Shown here one piece after another: positions 37,201 to 44,067 of a stretch of 64,000 bases of DNA; the first letter of the stretch is position 1, and each line of letters opens with the position of its first letter. The DNA lies in NCBI RefSeq assembly GCF_015767265.1, contig NZ_JADPIB010000002.1, forward strand, positions 524,169 through 588,168, in the 5' to 3' direction. The stretch comes from Aureivirga marina. GTDB lineage: Bacteria; Bacteroidota; Bacteroidia; Flavobacteriales; Flavobacteriaceae. The notes under the pieces are model-generated. The model saw only the letters and a list, made by a program, of their open reading frames with translations. It was not told the origin of the DNA and made no database searches. Position numbers and translations under genes: made by a program.

Positions 37201-37955
37201 TTAAATGGATGAATATTATCCTTTAATGTATATTGTCCTCCATGTGGCCCGTTACTATAAAGTGGATGATGAATAGCTAAAATGGTTGTTTTTGCTTGAT
37301 TTTTCTTGATTAAATCTTCTAATTCTGTATAAAACTTATCTCTAGTTTTAATAATCGAACAATTCTCATTAATTCCTGGATTTTTATCCCAATCTTCCAA
37401 AAACCATTGTGAATCTACAGTAATTACAACGATATTATCTGTCAAATTTACTTTATCTAATGGACATCCAGCTTCAGGTAAATAAACATCTTTTTTCTGT
37501 AATTGATCATTGATAAATTTCTCCTGCCTTTCCAAACCTTTAATTCCATATCTCCAATCATGATTTCCAGGAATAAAAATTGGTTGTCCTTTAAAGTTTT
37601 GTAAAATATCAGTTTGTGTTTTTAAACGATATTCTGCAAATTCTCTTCCTTCTTTATCTTTTTTTGGTGGAATTCCATTTGGATAAATATTATCTCCTAA
37701 AAATAACGCAGCCGAATTTTTAGGTGCTTTTTGTAAATCTTTTTCTAAAACTACAAGAGAAGAAAGTGAATCATTTGGCATTGCATTTCCTGCATCTCCA
37801 ATCAAAAATACTTGATAAGCAATTTCATCTTTCCCATATGGAGCTTCTTTTAGATAATTTTCAAAGTTTTTTGCATATTGCACTTTTTTAGTTGCGCAAC
37901 CATAAAACACTAGAAAAGTTATCGTTAGTATATAAAAAGTGATTTTATTTTTCAT
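34248..37955 (-). CDS. Lipoprotein fusing a metallophosphoesterase to an outer-membrane barrel-like domain
   Basis: A 1235-residue protein with an N-terminal signal ending at Cys20 (FLVFYGC), probably lipidated. Residues 45-330 form a calcineurin-like phosphoesterase with its metal motifs: GDAG (53-56), GDN (87-89), GNHDW (130-134), HH (229-230) and GHEH (305-308). A middle region of about 500 residues follows (PRDRDQVFSKFDG, QDETIEEIKKKLRGRRG), and the last 330 residues are beta-rich and end in a surface-antigen (Omp85-type) barrel pattern (GLRGFREERFTGKRSYYQNTDL ... FTFGVGFGF). It may anchor a phosphoesterase at the outer membrane. Substrate is unknown. Confidence 0.78.
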   Translation of the reverse strand: MKNKITFYILTITFLVFYGCATKKVQYAKNFENYLKEAPYGKDEIAYQVFLIGDAGNAMPNDSLSSLVVLEKDLQKAPKNSAALFLGDNIYPNGIPPKKDKEGREFAEYRLKTQTDILQNFKGQPIFIPGNHDWRYGIKGLERQEKFINDQLQKKDVYLPEAGCPLDKVNLTDNIVVITVDSQWFLEDWDKNPGINENCSIIKTRDKFYTELEDLIKKNQAKTTILAIHHPLYSNGPHGGQYTLKDNIHPFKSKVPLPILGTFLTTLRKTSGASPQDMQNKVYNEFIQRVSTLVQESENLIVVSGHEHNLQYIHKNNTPQIVSGSGSKTSGARAIDGGQFSYGGLGYATLDVYKNGSVWVSFFATKGNKKELLYRTEILVPEPKDYEGELPTSFQKTYTSSIYTKKQTNKSGFYEFIWGKHYRKYYSEPVTVPGVLIDTIFGGLHPVRKGGGHQSNSLRLENQFEKQYVMRALKKSATKFLQAVAFKKVYMAKKMEGTYVESVLLDFYTTAYPYAPFVVGDLSDAAGVFHSNPKLYYIPKQKTLGIFNNTYGNELYMIEERVADNHGDVESFGGTNTIISTDDLLKNLQKSDNYKVDEPSYIRARLFDMLLGDWDRHEDQWRWAEFKTGKQRLYKVIPRDRDQVFSKFDGVLVAALTRLIPALRMMQSYDEDLRSVKWFNYEPFPLDKNLIVQSDWEVWEAQAKYIQENVTDEVIDKAFTTLPENLQDETIEEIKKKLRGRRGNILKIAREYFEYVNKYPVVKGTDKDEWITIERLDEKKTRITIHRKVKGEKEALLLDRTYSKDLHKEIWVYGLGDDDKFEVIGNAKGCIPIRIIGGEGKNNYIIENDSNLKIYQQKDKEYKSNKENIPIKLTNEYDLVAYNYKKVTKTTNQLIPSIGSNPDDGFKIGIKNTFTKEGFKRNPFTSRHSLRAEYYFATDGFEIEYNGEFAIRGKWNLGIDGLFTSPNYSINYFGYGNNTQNNQDDFGRNYNRVKLKTIEFAPSLIWKGRFGANFQFKPSFQLLEVEDSNNRFVNVPGILPKYLFENQSYVGAEASYSYNNVNNNAIPTLGIHFNITGGWKTSISETKKGFGYLNTTLAGEYRLIPSGKLVLASKINGAFNFGNNFEFYHANSIGGDNGLRGFREERFTGKRSYYQNTDLRFQIGKTVTSLVPITYGIFGGYDYGRVWTQDDNSRRWHDSYGGGIWVTGAESISMNFSLFDSVDGARFTFGVGFGF

Positions 37956-38031
37956 TATTCCCAGATTAAAAACTAAAAATTAAAAGTACAATAAATTTAA
38001 TATATTTAACCTTGGATTAAAAGAGAAGCTG

Positions 38032-39261
38032 ATGGCTGAAAATAAATTATTAAAAGATATCAAGAAATTCATTTTTCAAGAATTTAAAACCAAGTTATCT
38101 TCTGAGTTTGTTTACCATAATTACAATCATACTTTAGATGTTGTAAAAGCTGCAACAGAAATTGGTGTAGCGGAAAAATTATCAGATGAGGATTTGGAAA
38201 CAGTAATTATTGCTGCTTGGTTTCATGATATAGGACATATCAATTCTTATAAAAATCATGAAGATGAAAGTAAGAAAATCGCTAAAGAATTCTTAGAAAA
38301 AAAGAAATTTCCTGAAACCAAGATTCAACAAGTTTTAAACTGTATTGAAGCAACAAAAATCCCACAATCTCCAAAAAATTTAATGGAACAAATTATTTGT
38401 GATGCAGATTTATTTCATTTTGGTTGTGATGATTGTTTTGAAAAAGGTGATTTATTAAGAGCTGAATGGGAAATTTTAGGTGTTTCTGAATTTACAGATG
38501 CAAGTTGGTATGAAAATACGATTAACTTTATGAAAGAACATCGTTTTTTCACAGATTATGCTTTTAAAAAGTTGAATGGAAAAAAAGCGGAAAATCTTTT
38601 AAAAGTTAAAGAAAAGCTTAAAAAAGCTGAAGTAAAAAGTACAGAAGCTTCTGAGAAGAAAAAAGCCAAAAAAGCCGCTGAAAAGAAAAAAGAAGCAAAA
38701 GAAAGCAGACCAGAAAGAGGTATTGAAACAATGTTTCGTGTGCAACTTCGAAATCATATTAAATTAAGTGATATCGCTGATACAAAAGCAAATATTTTAC
38801 TTTCTGTAAATGCAATTATTCTTTCCTTAATGCTTTCTCAATTGGCTCCGAAATTAGACAAACATTCTAATGCTTATTTAATTGCTCCAACTTTAATTTT
38901 TCTTTGTTCAAGTTTGTTAACAATGATTTTTGCCATTTTATCTACAAAACCAAAAATCACTTCTGGCACTTTTAATAAAGACGATATTAAAAAGAAAAAA
39001 GTGAATATTTTATTCTTTGGAAATTTCCATAAAATGCCTTTGAGTGATTTTGAATGGGGAATTAATTCTATCATGAATGATAAGGAATATTTGTATGGAG
39101 CATTGACAAAAGACTTATATTTCTTAGGGAAAGTTTTAGATAAAAAATATCGATTATTAAGAACAACTTATACAATCTTTATGATTGGAATTATTGTTTC
39201 TGTGATAACATTTATTATTGCATTTTATACAATAGACAAACCAATGATGACAAATTTCTAA
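38032..39261 (+). CDS. HD-domain phosphohydrolase fused to a Pycsar-effector-like membrane domain
   Basis: A 409-residue protein. Residues 25-190 are an HD domain with His33, the His65-Asp66 pair (WFHDIGH) and a later Asp in CDADLFHFG. A Lys/Ala/Glu-rich linker (about 200-235) leads to a C-terminal region of about 170 residues with three membrane segments (ILLSVNAIILSLMLSQLA, LIAPTLIFLCSSLLTMIFAI, IFMIGIIVSVITFIIAFYTI). It starts RVQLRNHIKLSDIADTKAN, a pattern I associate with PycTM/DUF5706 effectors. No cyclase gene is adjacent. It may be a nucleotide-responsive membrane effector; that is inference. Confidence 0.72.
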   Translation: MAENKLLKDIKKFIFQEFKTKLSSEFVYHNYNHTLDVVKAATEIGVAEKLSDEDLETVIIAAWFHDIGHINSYKNHEDESKKIAKEFLEKKKFPETKIQQVLNCIEATKIPQSPKNLMEQIICDADLFHFGCDDCFEKGDLLRAEWEILGVSEFTDASWYENTINFMKEHRFFTDYAFKKLNGKKAENLLKVKEKLKKAEVKSTEASEKKKAKKAAEKKKEAKESRPERGIETMFRVQLRNHIKLSDIADTKANILLSVNAIILSLMLSQLAPKLDKHSNAYLIAPTLIFLCSSLLTMIFAILSTKPKITSGTFNKDDIKKKKVNILFFGNFHKMPLSDFEWGINSIMNDKEYLYGALTKDLYFLGKVLDKKYRLLRTTYTIFMIGIIVSVITFIIAFYTIDKPMMTNF

Positions 39262-39290
39262 GATTTAAAAATATCTTATTTTTATAAATT

Positions 39291-39340
39291 CAAAATTCGA
39301 CTTTGAAAAGCTCATTTTTTTTCATGGTCGAATTTTGTTA
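39291..39340 (+). terminator. Hairpin after the HD-domain gene
   Basis: CAAAATTCGAC (39291-39301) pairs with GTCGAATTTTG (39327-39337) across a 25-base loop, followed by a T-rich tract. The long loop makes it a weaker terminator candidate than the others here. Confidence 0.55.
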
Positions 39341-39361
39341 TTTTTATAGAAAAGTGAATCG

Positions 39362-40111
39362 ATGAAAGAAACTACTAATTTAAAGTTAGTACCACGAAAA
39401 AATCTTTTTCGTTTAGTTCTTTTCCCAAAGAGAATGAAAAAGAGTGAGAAGGAAATTATTGCAGCTAAAAACGAATTCTATAGAGCACTTACACCTTTTC
39501 AAAAATGTTTATTTGAGCATCGTGTTTTAGTGTTTATCAAAAACCATCAGTTTATTGGAAAAAACTTAAAAGTTACAAGAGAAATGGAACTTTTAATTGC
39601 TGCAACAGCAATCATGCTTTCTTTTGGTTTAGATCGTTATTTATATTTAAGTTTTGACTACATTTTAATTTATCCAGATATTTTTTATTCACAGCTTTCA
39701 AAAGAAGAACACAAAGGAGAAGCAAATCCGAAGTATAAGGTGATTGTATTCTCTTGGAAACATTTTTTAGAAGGATTTGAAGATGCTACAGACAATTTGA
39801 ATCTCGGAATTCATGAATTAACACATGGATTACATTTTAGCTTTTTAAAATATCGTAATTATACTTCTAGAAGATTTATTTCAAAATACAATGAGTTATT
39901 AGAATTCTTAACAGATAAAAAAGAGCAGAAAAAAATTATTGCTTCCAAATATTTTCGAGATTATGCTTTTGAAAACCAATATGAATTTCTTTCTGTTTTG
40001 GTAGAGCATTTTTTTGAAACACCTCATGAATTTTATAGAAAGCATCCTAAGATTTATAATTATTTAAGAGATATGTTTAATTTGGATACAAGAGTTGTTT
40101 TTAAGGATTAA
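39362..40111 (+). CDS. Zinc-dependent peptidase, M90 (MtfA-like) family
   Basis: A 249-residue protein with the metal-binding signature HELTH (His151, Glu152, His155) and a downstream Glu-rich segment EFLSVLVEHFFETPHEFYRKHP that should supply the third ligand. The pattern ITATAIMLSFG...YLYLSFDYILIYPDIF matches the MtfA family, which in E. coli controls the sugar-uptake repressor Mlc. A phosphotransferase-system role is unlikely to carry over to this phylum. A second M90 gene lies at 46782-47591. Confidence 0.8.
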   Translation: MKETTNLKLVPRKNLFRLVLFPKRMKKSEKEIIAAKNEFYRALTPFQKCLFEHRVLVFIKNHQFIGKNLKVTREMELLIAATAIMLSFGLDRYLYLSFDYILIYPDIFYSQLSKEEHKGEANPKYKVIVFSWKHFLEGFEDATDNLNLGIHELTHGLHFSFLKYRNYTSRRFISKYNELLEFLTDKKEQKKIIASKYFRDYAFENQYEFLSVLVEHFFETPHEFYRKHPKIYNYLRDMFNLDTRVVFKD

Positions 40112-40253
40112 ATTTCGGCAAGTCAACCTAATAAAATTACTAAGAAGATAATTAATAATTATTGATAATTATCACAGTTTTTCGGTTTAGTTATCAGGAA
40201 ATTTACAATATAGATAAAGAAAAGAGAATTAATTAACTTTAAAAACTAAACCA

Positions 40254-40679
40254 ATGAAGAAAAGAGAAGCAGTAAGTAAAATCATGTCTACTGACTTAAT
40301 CACTATAAATTTGTCTAACACTTTAGTGGATGCTGAAAGACTGTTTAAAGAAAATAGCATTCGTCATATTCCTGTTGTTTCTGGCGATAATTTAATTGGG
40401 ATTTTAAGTTTAACAGATCTAATGAGAATTAGTTTTGTGGATGCATACAACGAAGAGAATGGGGAAGCTGCAGTTGATACAGCAGTGTACAACATGTTAA
40501 CAGTAGAACAAGTAATGGTGAAAAATTTAGTAAAAGTTGATGTGAATACAACTATTAAAGAAGTAGCTGAAATCTTATCAGAGAACGAATTTCACGCCTT
40601 GCCTGTAATGAATGGAAATAAAATCGCAGGGATTGTAACAACAACTGATTTATTAAGATACTTATTAGAACAATACTAA
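40254..40679 (+). CDS. CBS-domain pair protein
   Basis: A 141-residue protein made of two CBS motifs (about 8-65 and 78-138; SIRHIPVVSGDNLIGILSLTDL and EFHALPVMNGNKIAGIVTTTDLLR) with nothing else attached. Such Bateman modules usually bind adenine nucleotides and act as energy sensors. Here no enzyme or channel domain is fused, so any partner is encoded elsewhere. It is a single gene ended by the terminator at 40717-40746. Confidence 0.85.
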   Translation: MKKREAVSKIMSTDLITINLSNTLVDAERLFKENSIRHIPVVSGDNLIGILSLTDLMRISFVDAYNEENGEAAVDTAVYNMLTVEQVMVKNLVKVDVNTTIKEVAEILSENEFHALPVMNGNKIAGIVTTTDLLRYLLEQY

Positions 40680-40716
40680 TATCAACCAACCAATTTTTTC
40701 TGATTCCTCAAAATAA

Positions 40717-40746
40717 AAAAAGCTTCTCAAATTTGAGAAGCTTTTT
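40717..40746. terminator. Bidirectional terminator between the CBS gene and tRNA-Asp
   Basis: AAAAAGCTTCTCAA (40717-40730) and TTGAGAAGCTTTTT (40733-40746) form a perfect 14-bp palindrome with almost no loop. It ends the CBS transcript (+) and the tRNA-Asp transcript (-), lying two bases from the tRNA 3' end. Confidence 0.85.
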
Positions 40747-40747
40747 G

Positions 40748-40821
40748 CGGTCTGGACGGGACTCGAACCCGCGACCCCATGCGTGACAGGCATGTATTCT
40801 AACCAGCTGAACTACCAGACC
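40748..40821 (-). tRNA. tRNA-Asp (anticodon GTC)
   Basis: The 74-nt cloverleaf on the minus strand has acceptor arm GGTCTGG paired with CCAGACC, D-arm GTTCAGCTGGTTAGAAT, anticodon arm CATGC-CTGTCAC-GCATG giving GTC, T-arm GCGGGTTCGAGTCCCGT and discriminator G. CCA is not encoded. Confidence 0.97.
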
Positions 40822-40839
40822 GTTTGCTTGATTGCGATG

Positions 40840-40869
40840 CAAATATACAAGCTTTTTTTATTTTCACAA
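40840..40869 (-). promoter_or_regulatory. Promoter of tRNA-Asp
   Basis: Minus-strand TTG (plus 40867-40869), a 19-base spacer and TATATTTG (40840-40847), followed by CA. It is identical in boxes and spacing to the tRNA-Arg promoter at 19790-19819. The predicted start is about 13 bases before the tRNA. Confidence 0.82.
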
Positions 40870-40877
40870 GTCTTTTT

Positions 40878-41828
40878 CTAAAATTTTATACCCTTTTTTT
40901 TGAATAAATTTTCTTTTTTAATATTAAGTTTTTGTAAAAACTTTTTATGTTGCTCAGATTCAGGATTAAAAGGCTTATGTTGTATTCCTTTTTGAATGGA
41001 ATCAATTTCTTTCATTGTTGAAAATTCTTCAGAATCAATCCAAGTTTTTTGAAATTTATCCCAAATATATTCGATTGCTAAGTCATTTGGGTGTAAAAAA
41101 TCATCTTTATAAAAACGATAATCTCTTAAATCGTCCATCATTATTTCAAAAGAAGGAAAATAAAAACAGTTTTCATTTCGATCAATTATCGTATGAATAG
41201 CACTTAAAAGATTTGCTTTACTCCTCATATTTTCTACAATACCATTTTTTATATGTCGAACTGGACTTACAGTAAAAATGATAGAAACTTTCGGGTTTTC
41301 ATTTTTTAGTCTAAAAATAATTTTATTTAAACTACTCTGAATTTCTTTTACACTTAATAATTCTTTCTGAAACTCTTTTTGTGGAATTTTATGACAATTT
41401 GAAACCAGTTTTTCTGTTTTTAAATATCTATAAACCCAAGCAGTTCCTAAAGTGATAAAAACATGTGAAGCATTTTTTAATTTTTCTTTTGTTTTAAAAT
41501 TAATTTCAGAAGTATTTTTAATTAAATCTGAAAGAGAGGCATTAGAAAAAACAGAATGGTGTTTAAAACTATGCCATCTTTCATTTTGAAAAACAAAATC
41601 GGAATTTATATATTTTCGTTCTTCTACAATATCTCGAACAGCATTTTCAATTGCAACAGGATGAAATAAAATTCCAAAAGGATTTTTAAGAATTAGGAAT
41701 TTAAAATAATTCAACTTCTCCCCTATATTTTCTACAAAACAAGAACCAAAAGTTACAATAGAAGAATTGTAATTGATTTTATTCTCAGCTTCTAAAATTT
41801 TTATTTCTGTTCTAAAATTCATCTTCAA
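40878..41828 (-). CDS. GSCFA-family protein
   Basis: A 316-residue soluble protein with the family-naming motif FGSCFVENIGEKL (near 28-40) and further conserved stretches NPFGILFHPVAIENAV, TLGTAWVYR and FTVSPVRHIKNGI. The GSCFA family resembles SGNH hydrolases: Ser/Gly at the first motif and a DDFLHPNDLAIEYIW block near the C-terminus carrying Asp and His. The catalysed reaction is unknown. It lies downstream of the Bax-inhibitor-1 gene, beyond a terminator. Confidence 0.85.
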   Translation of the reverse strand: MKMNFRTEIKILEAENKINYNSSIVTFGSCFVENIGEKLNYFKFLILKNPFGILFHPVAIENAVRDIVEERKYINSDFVFQNERWHSFKHHSVFSNASLSDLIKNTSEINFKTKEKLKNASHVFITLGTAWVYRYLKTEKLVSNCHKIPQKEFQKELLSVKEIQSSLNKIIFRLKNENPKVSIIFTVSPVRHIKNGIVENMRSKANLLSAIHTIIDRNENCFYFPSFEIMMDDLRDYRFYKDDFLHPNDLAIEYIWDKFQKTWIDSEEFSTMKEIDSIQKGIQHKPFNPESEQHKKFLQKLNIKKENLFKKKGIKF

Positions 41829-41846
41829 AGTTTTTGTTTTAAAATA

Positions 41847-41880
41847 AAAAACACCCTTTAAAATTAAAGAGTGTTTTTCA
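41847..41880 (-). terminator. Terminator after the M23-merR-Bax inhibitor operon
   Basis: Fourteen-base arms at 41847-41860 and 41865-41878 pair with one mismatch around a four-base loop, with A/T tails on both sides. It lies about 20 bases past the stop of the Bax-inhibitor gene on the minus strand. Confidence 0.75.
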
Positions 41881-41897
41881 AAATATATGTTTTAATC

Positions 41898-42596
41898 TTA
41901 TTTTCTATCTCCTAAAAATCTTAATAAATAGATAAATAAGTTAATAAAGTCTAAGTATAATGAAAGTGCACCCATAATTGCACCTTTCTGCTCCATTTCT
42001 GTATCTCCTTGCGCAATTTGTAATCCCATTTGCTTGATTTTTTGGGTATCATAAGCTGTTAATCCAACAAAGATAATTACCCCAGCGAAAGATGTAATCC
42101 AGTATAATGTAGAACTGAAGAAGAAAATATTTACAATTGACGCGATAATCAATCCTATTAATGCCATCATTAATAATCTACCCCAAGAAGTTAAATCTTT
42201 TTTCGTATAATATCCATAAGCACTCATTGCTCCGAATGTTCCTGCTGTAATAAAAAATGTGGAAGCAATGGAAGCATTCGTATATGCATAAAATATGAAA
42301 GAAAGTACAACTCCTGTAATTACAGAATAAACTAAAAACAGTAGAGTTGCCACTTGTGCAGATATTCTATTGATTGCTCCAGCAATTCCAAATACTAAAA
42401 GTAATTGTACTCCAATTAAACCAAATAAAACCAATCTATTTGATGTAATCAAGGTAGAGATTGTTTCATTTCCAGCTGCCCAAACAGCAGTTAAACCTGT
42501 TATAACTAAAGCTAAAGTCATCCATCCATAAACTTTTGTTATGAAATTTGCTTGAATAGCTTGTGCTTCTTCATGTGTTAAATGTGAATTTATCAT
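41898..42596 (-). CDS. Bax inhibitor-1/YccA family membrane protein
   Basis: A 232-residue protein with seven membrane segments and the family's conserved C-terminal block GLTAYDTQKIKQM ... GAIMGALSLYLDFINLFIYLLRFLGDRK, in which paired Asp residues form the pH-sensing centre of the Ca2+-leak channel in characterised homologues. It starts 17 bases after the merR stop, so it is probably co-transcribed with the M23 peptidase and the regulator. Confidence 0.9.
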   Translation of the reverse strand: MINSHLTHEEAQAIQANFITKVYGWMTLALVITGLTAVWAAGNETISTLITSNRLVLFGLIGVQLLLVFGIAGAINRISAQVATLLFLVYSVITGVVLSFIFYAYTNASIASTFFITAGTFGAMSAYGYYTKKDLTSWGRLLMMALIGLIIASIVNIFFFSSTLYWITSFAGVIIFVGLTAYDTQKIKQMGLQIAQGDTEMEQKGAIMGALSLYLDFINLFIYLLRFLGDRK

Positions 42597-42613
42597 TTTC
42601 TCAATTTTCCTTT

Positions 42614-42943
42614 TTATAGTTGTTCTCTAATTTTAATTAGTTCTGCTTTTACAGCTTCTAATCTAGAAATAATTTCAAAGTTTTTCTTCGTTTTATCTGG
42701 AGTTGCTTTTAATCTTTTTTTTGCTCCATCTAAAGTAAAACCTTTTTCTTTTACCAAATGAAAAATCAATTGAAAATTCTTGATATCATTTTGAGTAAAA
42801 AGTCTATTTCCTTTACTATTTTTTTTTGGTTTTATGACGTCAAATTCTTTTTCCCAAAAACGTATCAAAGACGCATTAACATTAAAAGCTTGTGCTACTT
42901 CTCCAATTCTATAATATCGCTTTTCTGGTAAATTGACATTCAT
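42614..42943 (-). CDS. MerR-family transcriptional regulator
   Basis: A 109-residue regulator with an N-terminal MerR winged-helix (YYRIGEVAQAFNVNASLIRFWEKEF ... GNRLFTQNDI) and a short C-terminal coiled-coil for dimerisation. There is no metal- or drug-binding domain, so no inducer can be named. It lies 12 bases after the M23 peptidase gene and 17 before the Bax inhibitor gene, a gene order I recall as common in flavobacteria. Confidence 0.9.
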   Translation of the reverse strand: MNVNLPEKRYYRIGEVAQAFNVNASLIRFWEKEFDVIKPKKNSKGNRLFTQNDIKNFQLIFHLVKEKGFTLDGAKKRLKATPDKTKKNFEIISRLEAVKAELIKIREQL

Positions 42944-42955
42944 AAAAATATAGTT

Positions 42956-43924
42956 TTAGTCTAAAGATTGTCCTTCTTCGTGAGATGCTTTTAACATCTT
43001 CTCAAATTCTTCTGGAGTTAAATCTGCATAATAATAGTAAACTGGATTTACAGGTTTTCCATTCTTATGTACTTCATAATGTAAATGAGGTGCAGCAGAA
43101 CGTCCTGTATTTCCAACAAAACCAATTACATCTCCTCTAAGAATTTTCTTTCCTTTTTTCGTATTCATTTTACTCATATGCGCATAGATTGTTTTAAATC
43201 CATATCCATGATCTATGATTACATGATATCCAAAAGTTGCACTTCTTTGTGCTTTCACAACAGTTCCATTTCCAGTTGCATAAATTGGTGTTCCTTTATT
43301 TGCAGTAAAGTCCATTCCGTTATGCTTCTTTCTATATTTCAAAATTGGATGCATACGCATTCCAAATCCTGAAGCCATTCTTTTTAAATCATTATTTTTA
43401 ATTGGCTGAATAGCAGGAATTGATGCCAACATATTTTCTTTATCCTCTGCCAATTTGACAATTTCATCTAAAGACTTTGATTGCACATAAATCTGATTTG
43501 CCAAATTGTCTAAATCTTGTGTAATATGAATTACTTTATCAGAAGAAGAATAATTTTCTAGCTTTTTATAACGATTAACTCCTCCAAATCCTGCTTTTCT
43601 TTGTTCTGTAGGAATTGGATTCGCCTCTAAATATTGTCGATAAATATTGTTATCTCTTTCTGCTAATTCATCTAATAAAGTCTGCATTTCTGCAATTCTT
43701 TTTGCATGTAATTCTTCATTAAGCTTTAAATATTCAATCTCTCTTTTTAAGTGTTTCTCTTTAGGAGAACGAACAAAAGGTGTAATAAAGAAATATCCCC
43801 AAACCATTAATAAACTTCCAGCTATAACTAAAGATACAGCTTTTGTAATTTTTTCTTTAGGTTTTACTTTTATTTTTTTATAAGATAATGTTTCTGGATC
43901 GTAGTAATACTTTACTTTCGTCAT
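42956..43924 (-). CDS. M23-family peptidoglycan metallopeptidase
   Basis: A 322-residue protein with an N-terminal membrane segment (about 30-50), a coiled-coil region (75-110) and a C-terminal LytM/M23 domain. Zinc-site motifs are visible: HNGMD (His201, Asp205) and HLH (280-282), plus the family stretch GYGFKTIYAHMSK. It is membrane-anchored with a periplasmic catalytic domain, so it probably cleaves peptidoglycan cross-links or activates amidases. First gene of the operon with merR and Bax inhibitor 1. Confidence 0.9.
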   Translation of the reverse strand: MTKVKYYYDPETLSYKKIKVKPKEKITKAVSLVIAGSLLMVWGYFFITPFVRSPKEKHLKREIEYLKLNEELHAKRIAEMQTLLDELAERDNNIYRQYLEANPIPTEQRKAGFGGVNRYKKLENYSSSDKVIHITQDLDNLANQIYVQSKSLDEIVKLAEDKENMLASIPAIQPIKNNDLKRMASGFGMRMHPILKYRKKHNGMDFTANKGTPIYATGNGTVVKAQRSATFGYHVIIDHGYGFKTIYAHMSKMNTKKGKKILRGDVIGFVGNTGRSAAPHLHYEVHKNGKPVNPVYYYYADLTPEEFEKMLKASHEEGQSLD

Positions 43925-43940
43925 AATATGAAAAATATAT

Positions 43941-43948
43941 TATTTTTG
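43941..43948 (+). promoter_or_regulatory. -7 promoter element of alaS
   Basis: TATTTTTG, an exact TAnnTTTG match, 120 bases before the alaS ATG, giving a predicted leader of about 110 bases. No TTG at the normal distance, since that stretch lies in the start of the divergent M23 gene. Confidence 0.5.
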
Positions 43949-43958
43949 CATCAAAATA

Positions 43959-43984
43959 GGTGCCAATTTTCTGTAAATTGCACC
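43959..43984. promoter_or_regulatory. Inverted repeat in the shared alaS/M23 leader
   Basis: GGTGCCAATTT and AAATTGCACC pair with a single bulged C around a short loop (43959-43984). It falls between the two predicted transcription starts, so it would sit at the 5' end of both leaders. An operator, an RNA stem or both are possible. Confidence 0.45.
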
Positions 43985-43996
43985 CTCATTAAAAAG

Positions 43997-44004
43997 CAAA
44001 TTTA
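43997..44004 (-). promoter_or_regulatory. -7 promoter element of the M23-merR-Bax inhibitor operon
   Basis: Minus-strand TAAATTTG, an exact TAnnTTTG match, about 73 bases before the M23 start codon. The -33 element is not clear. Confidence 0.5.
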
Positions 44005-44067
44005 CAAAATGTTTTACAAATGCTTAAATCTTAGCTTGCGTAAACATAAATATATAATTAACATTTT

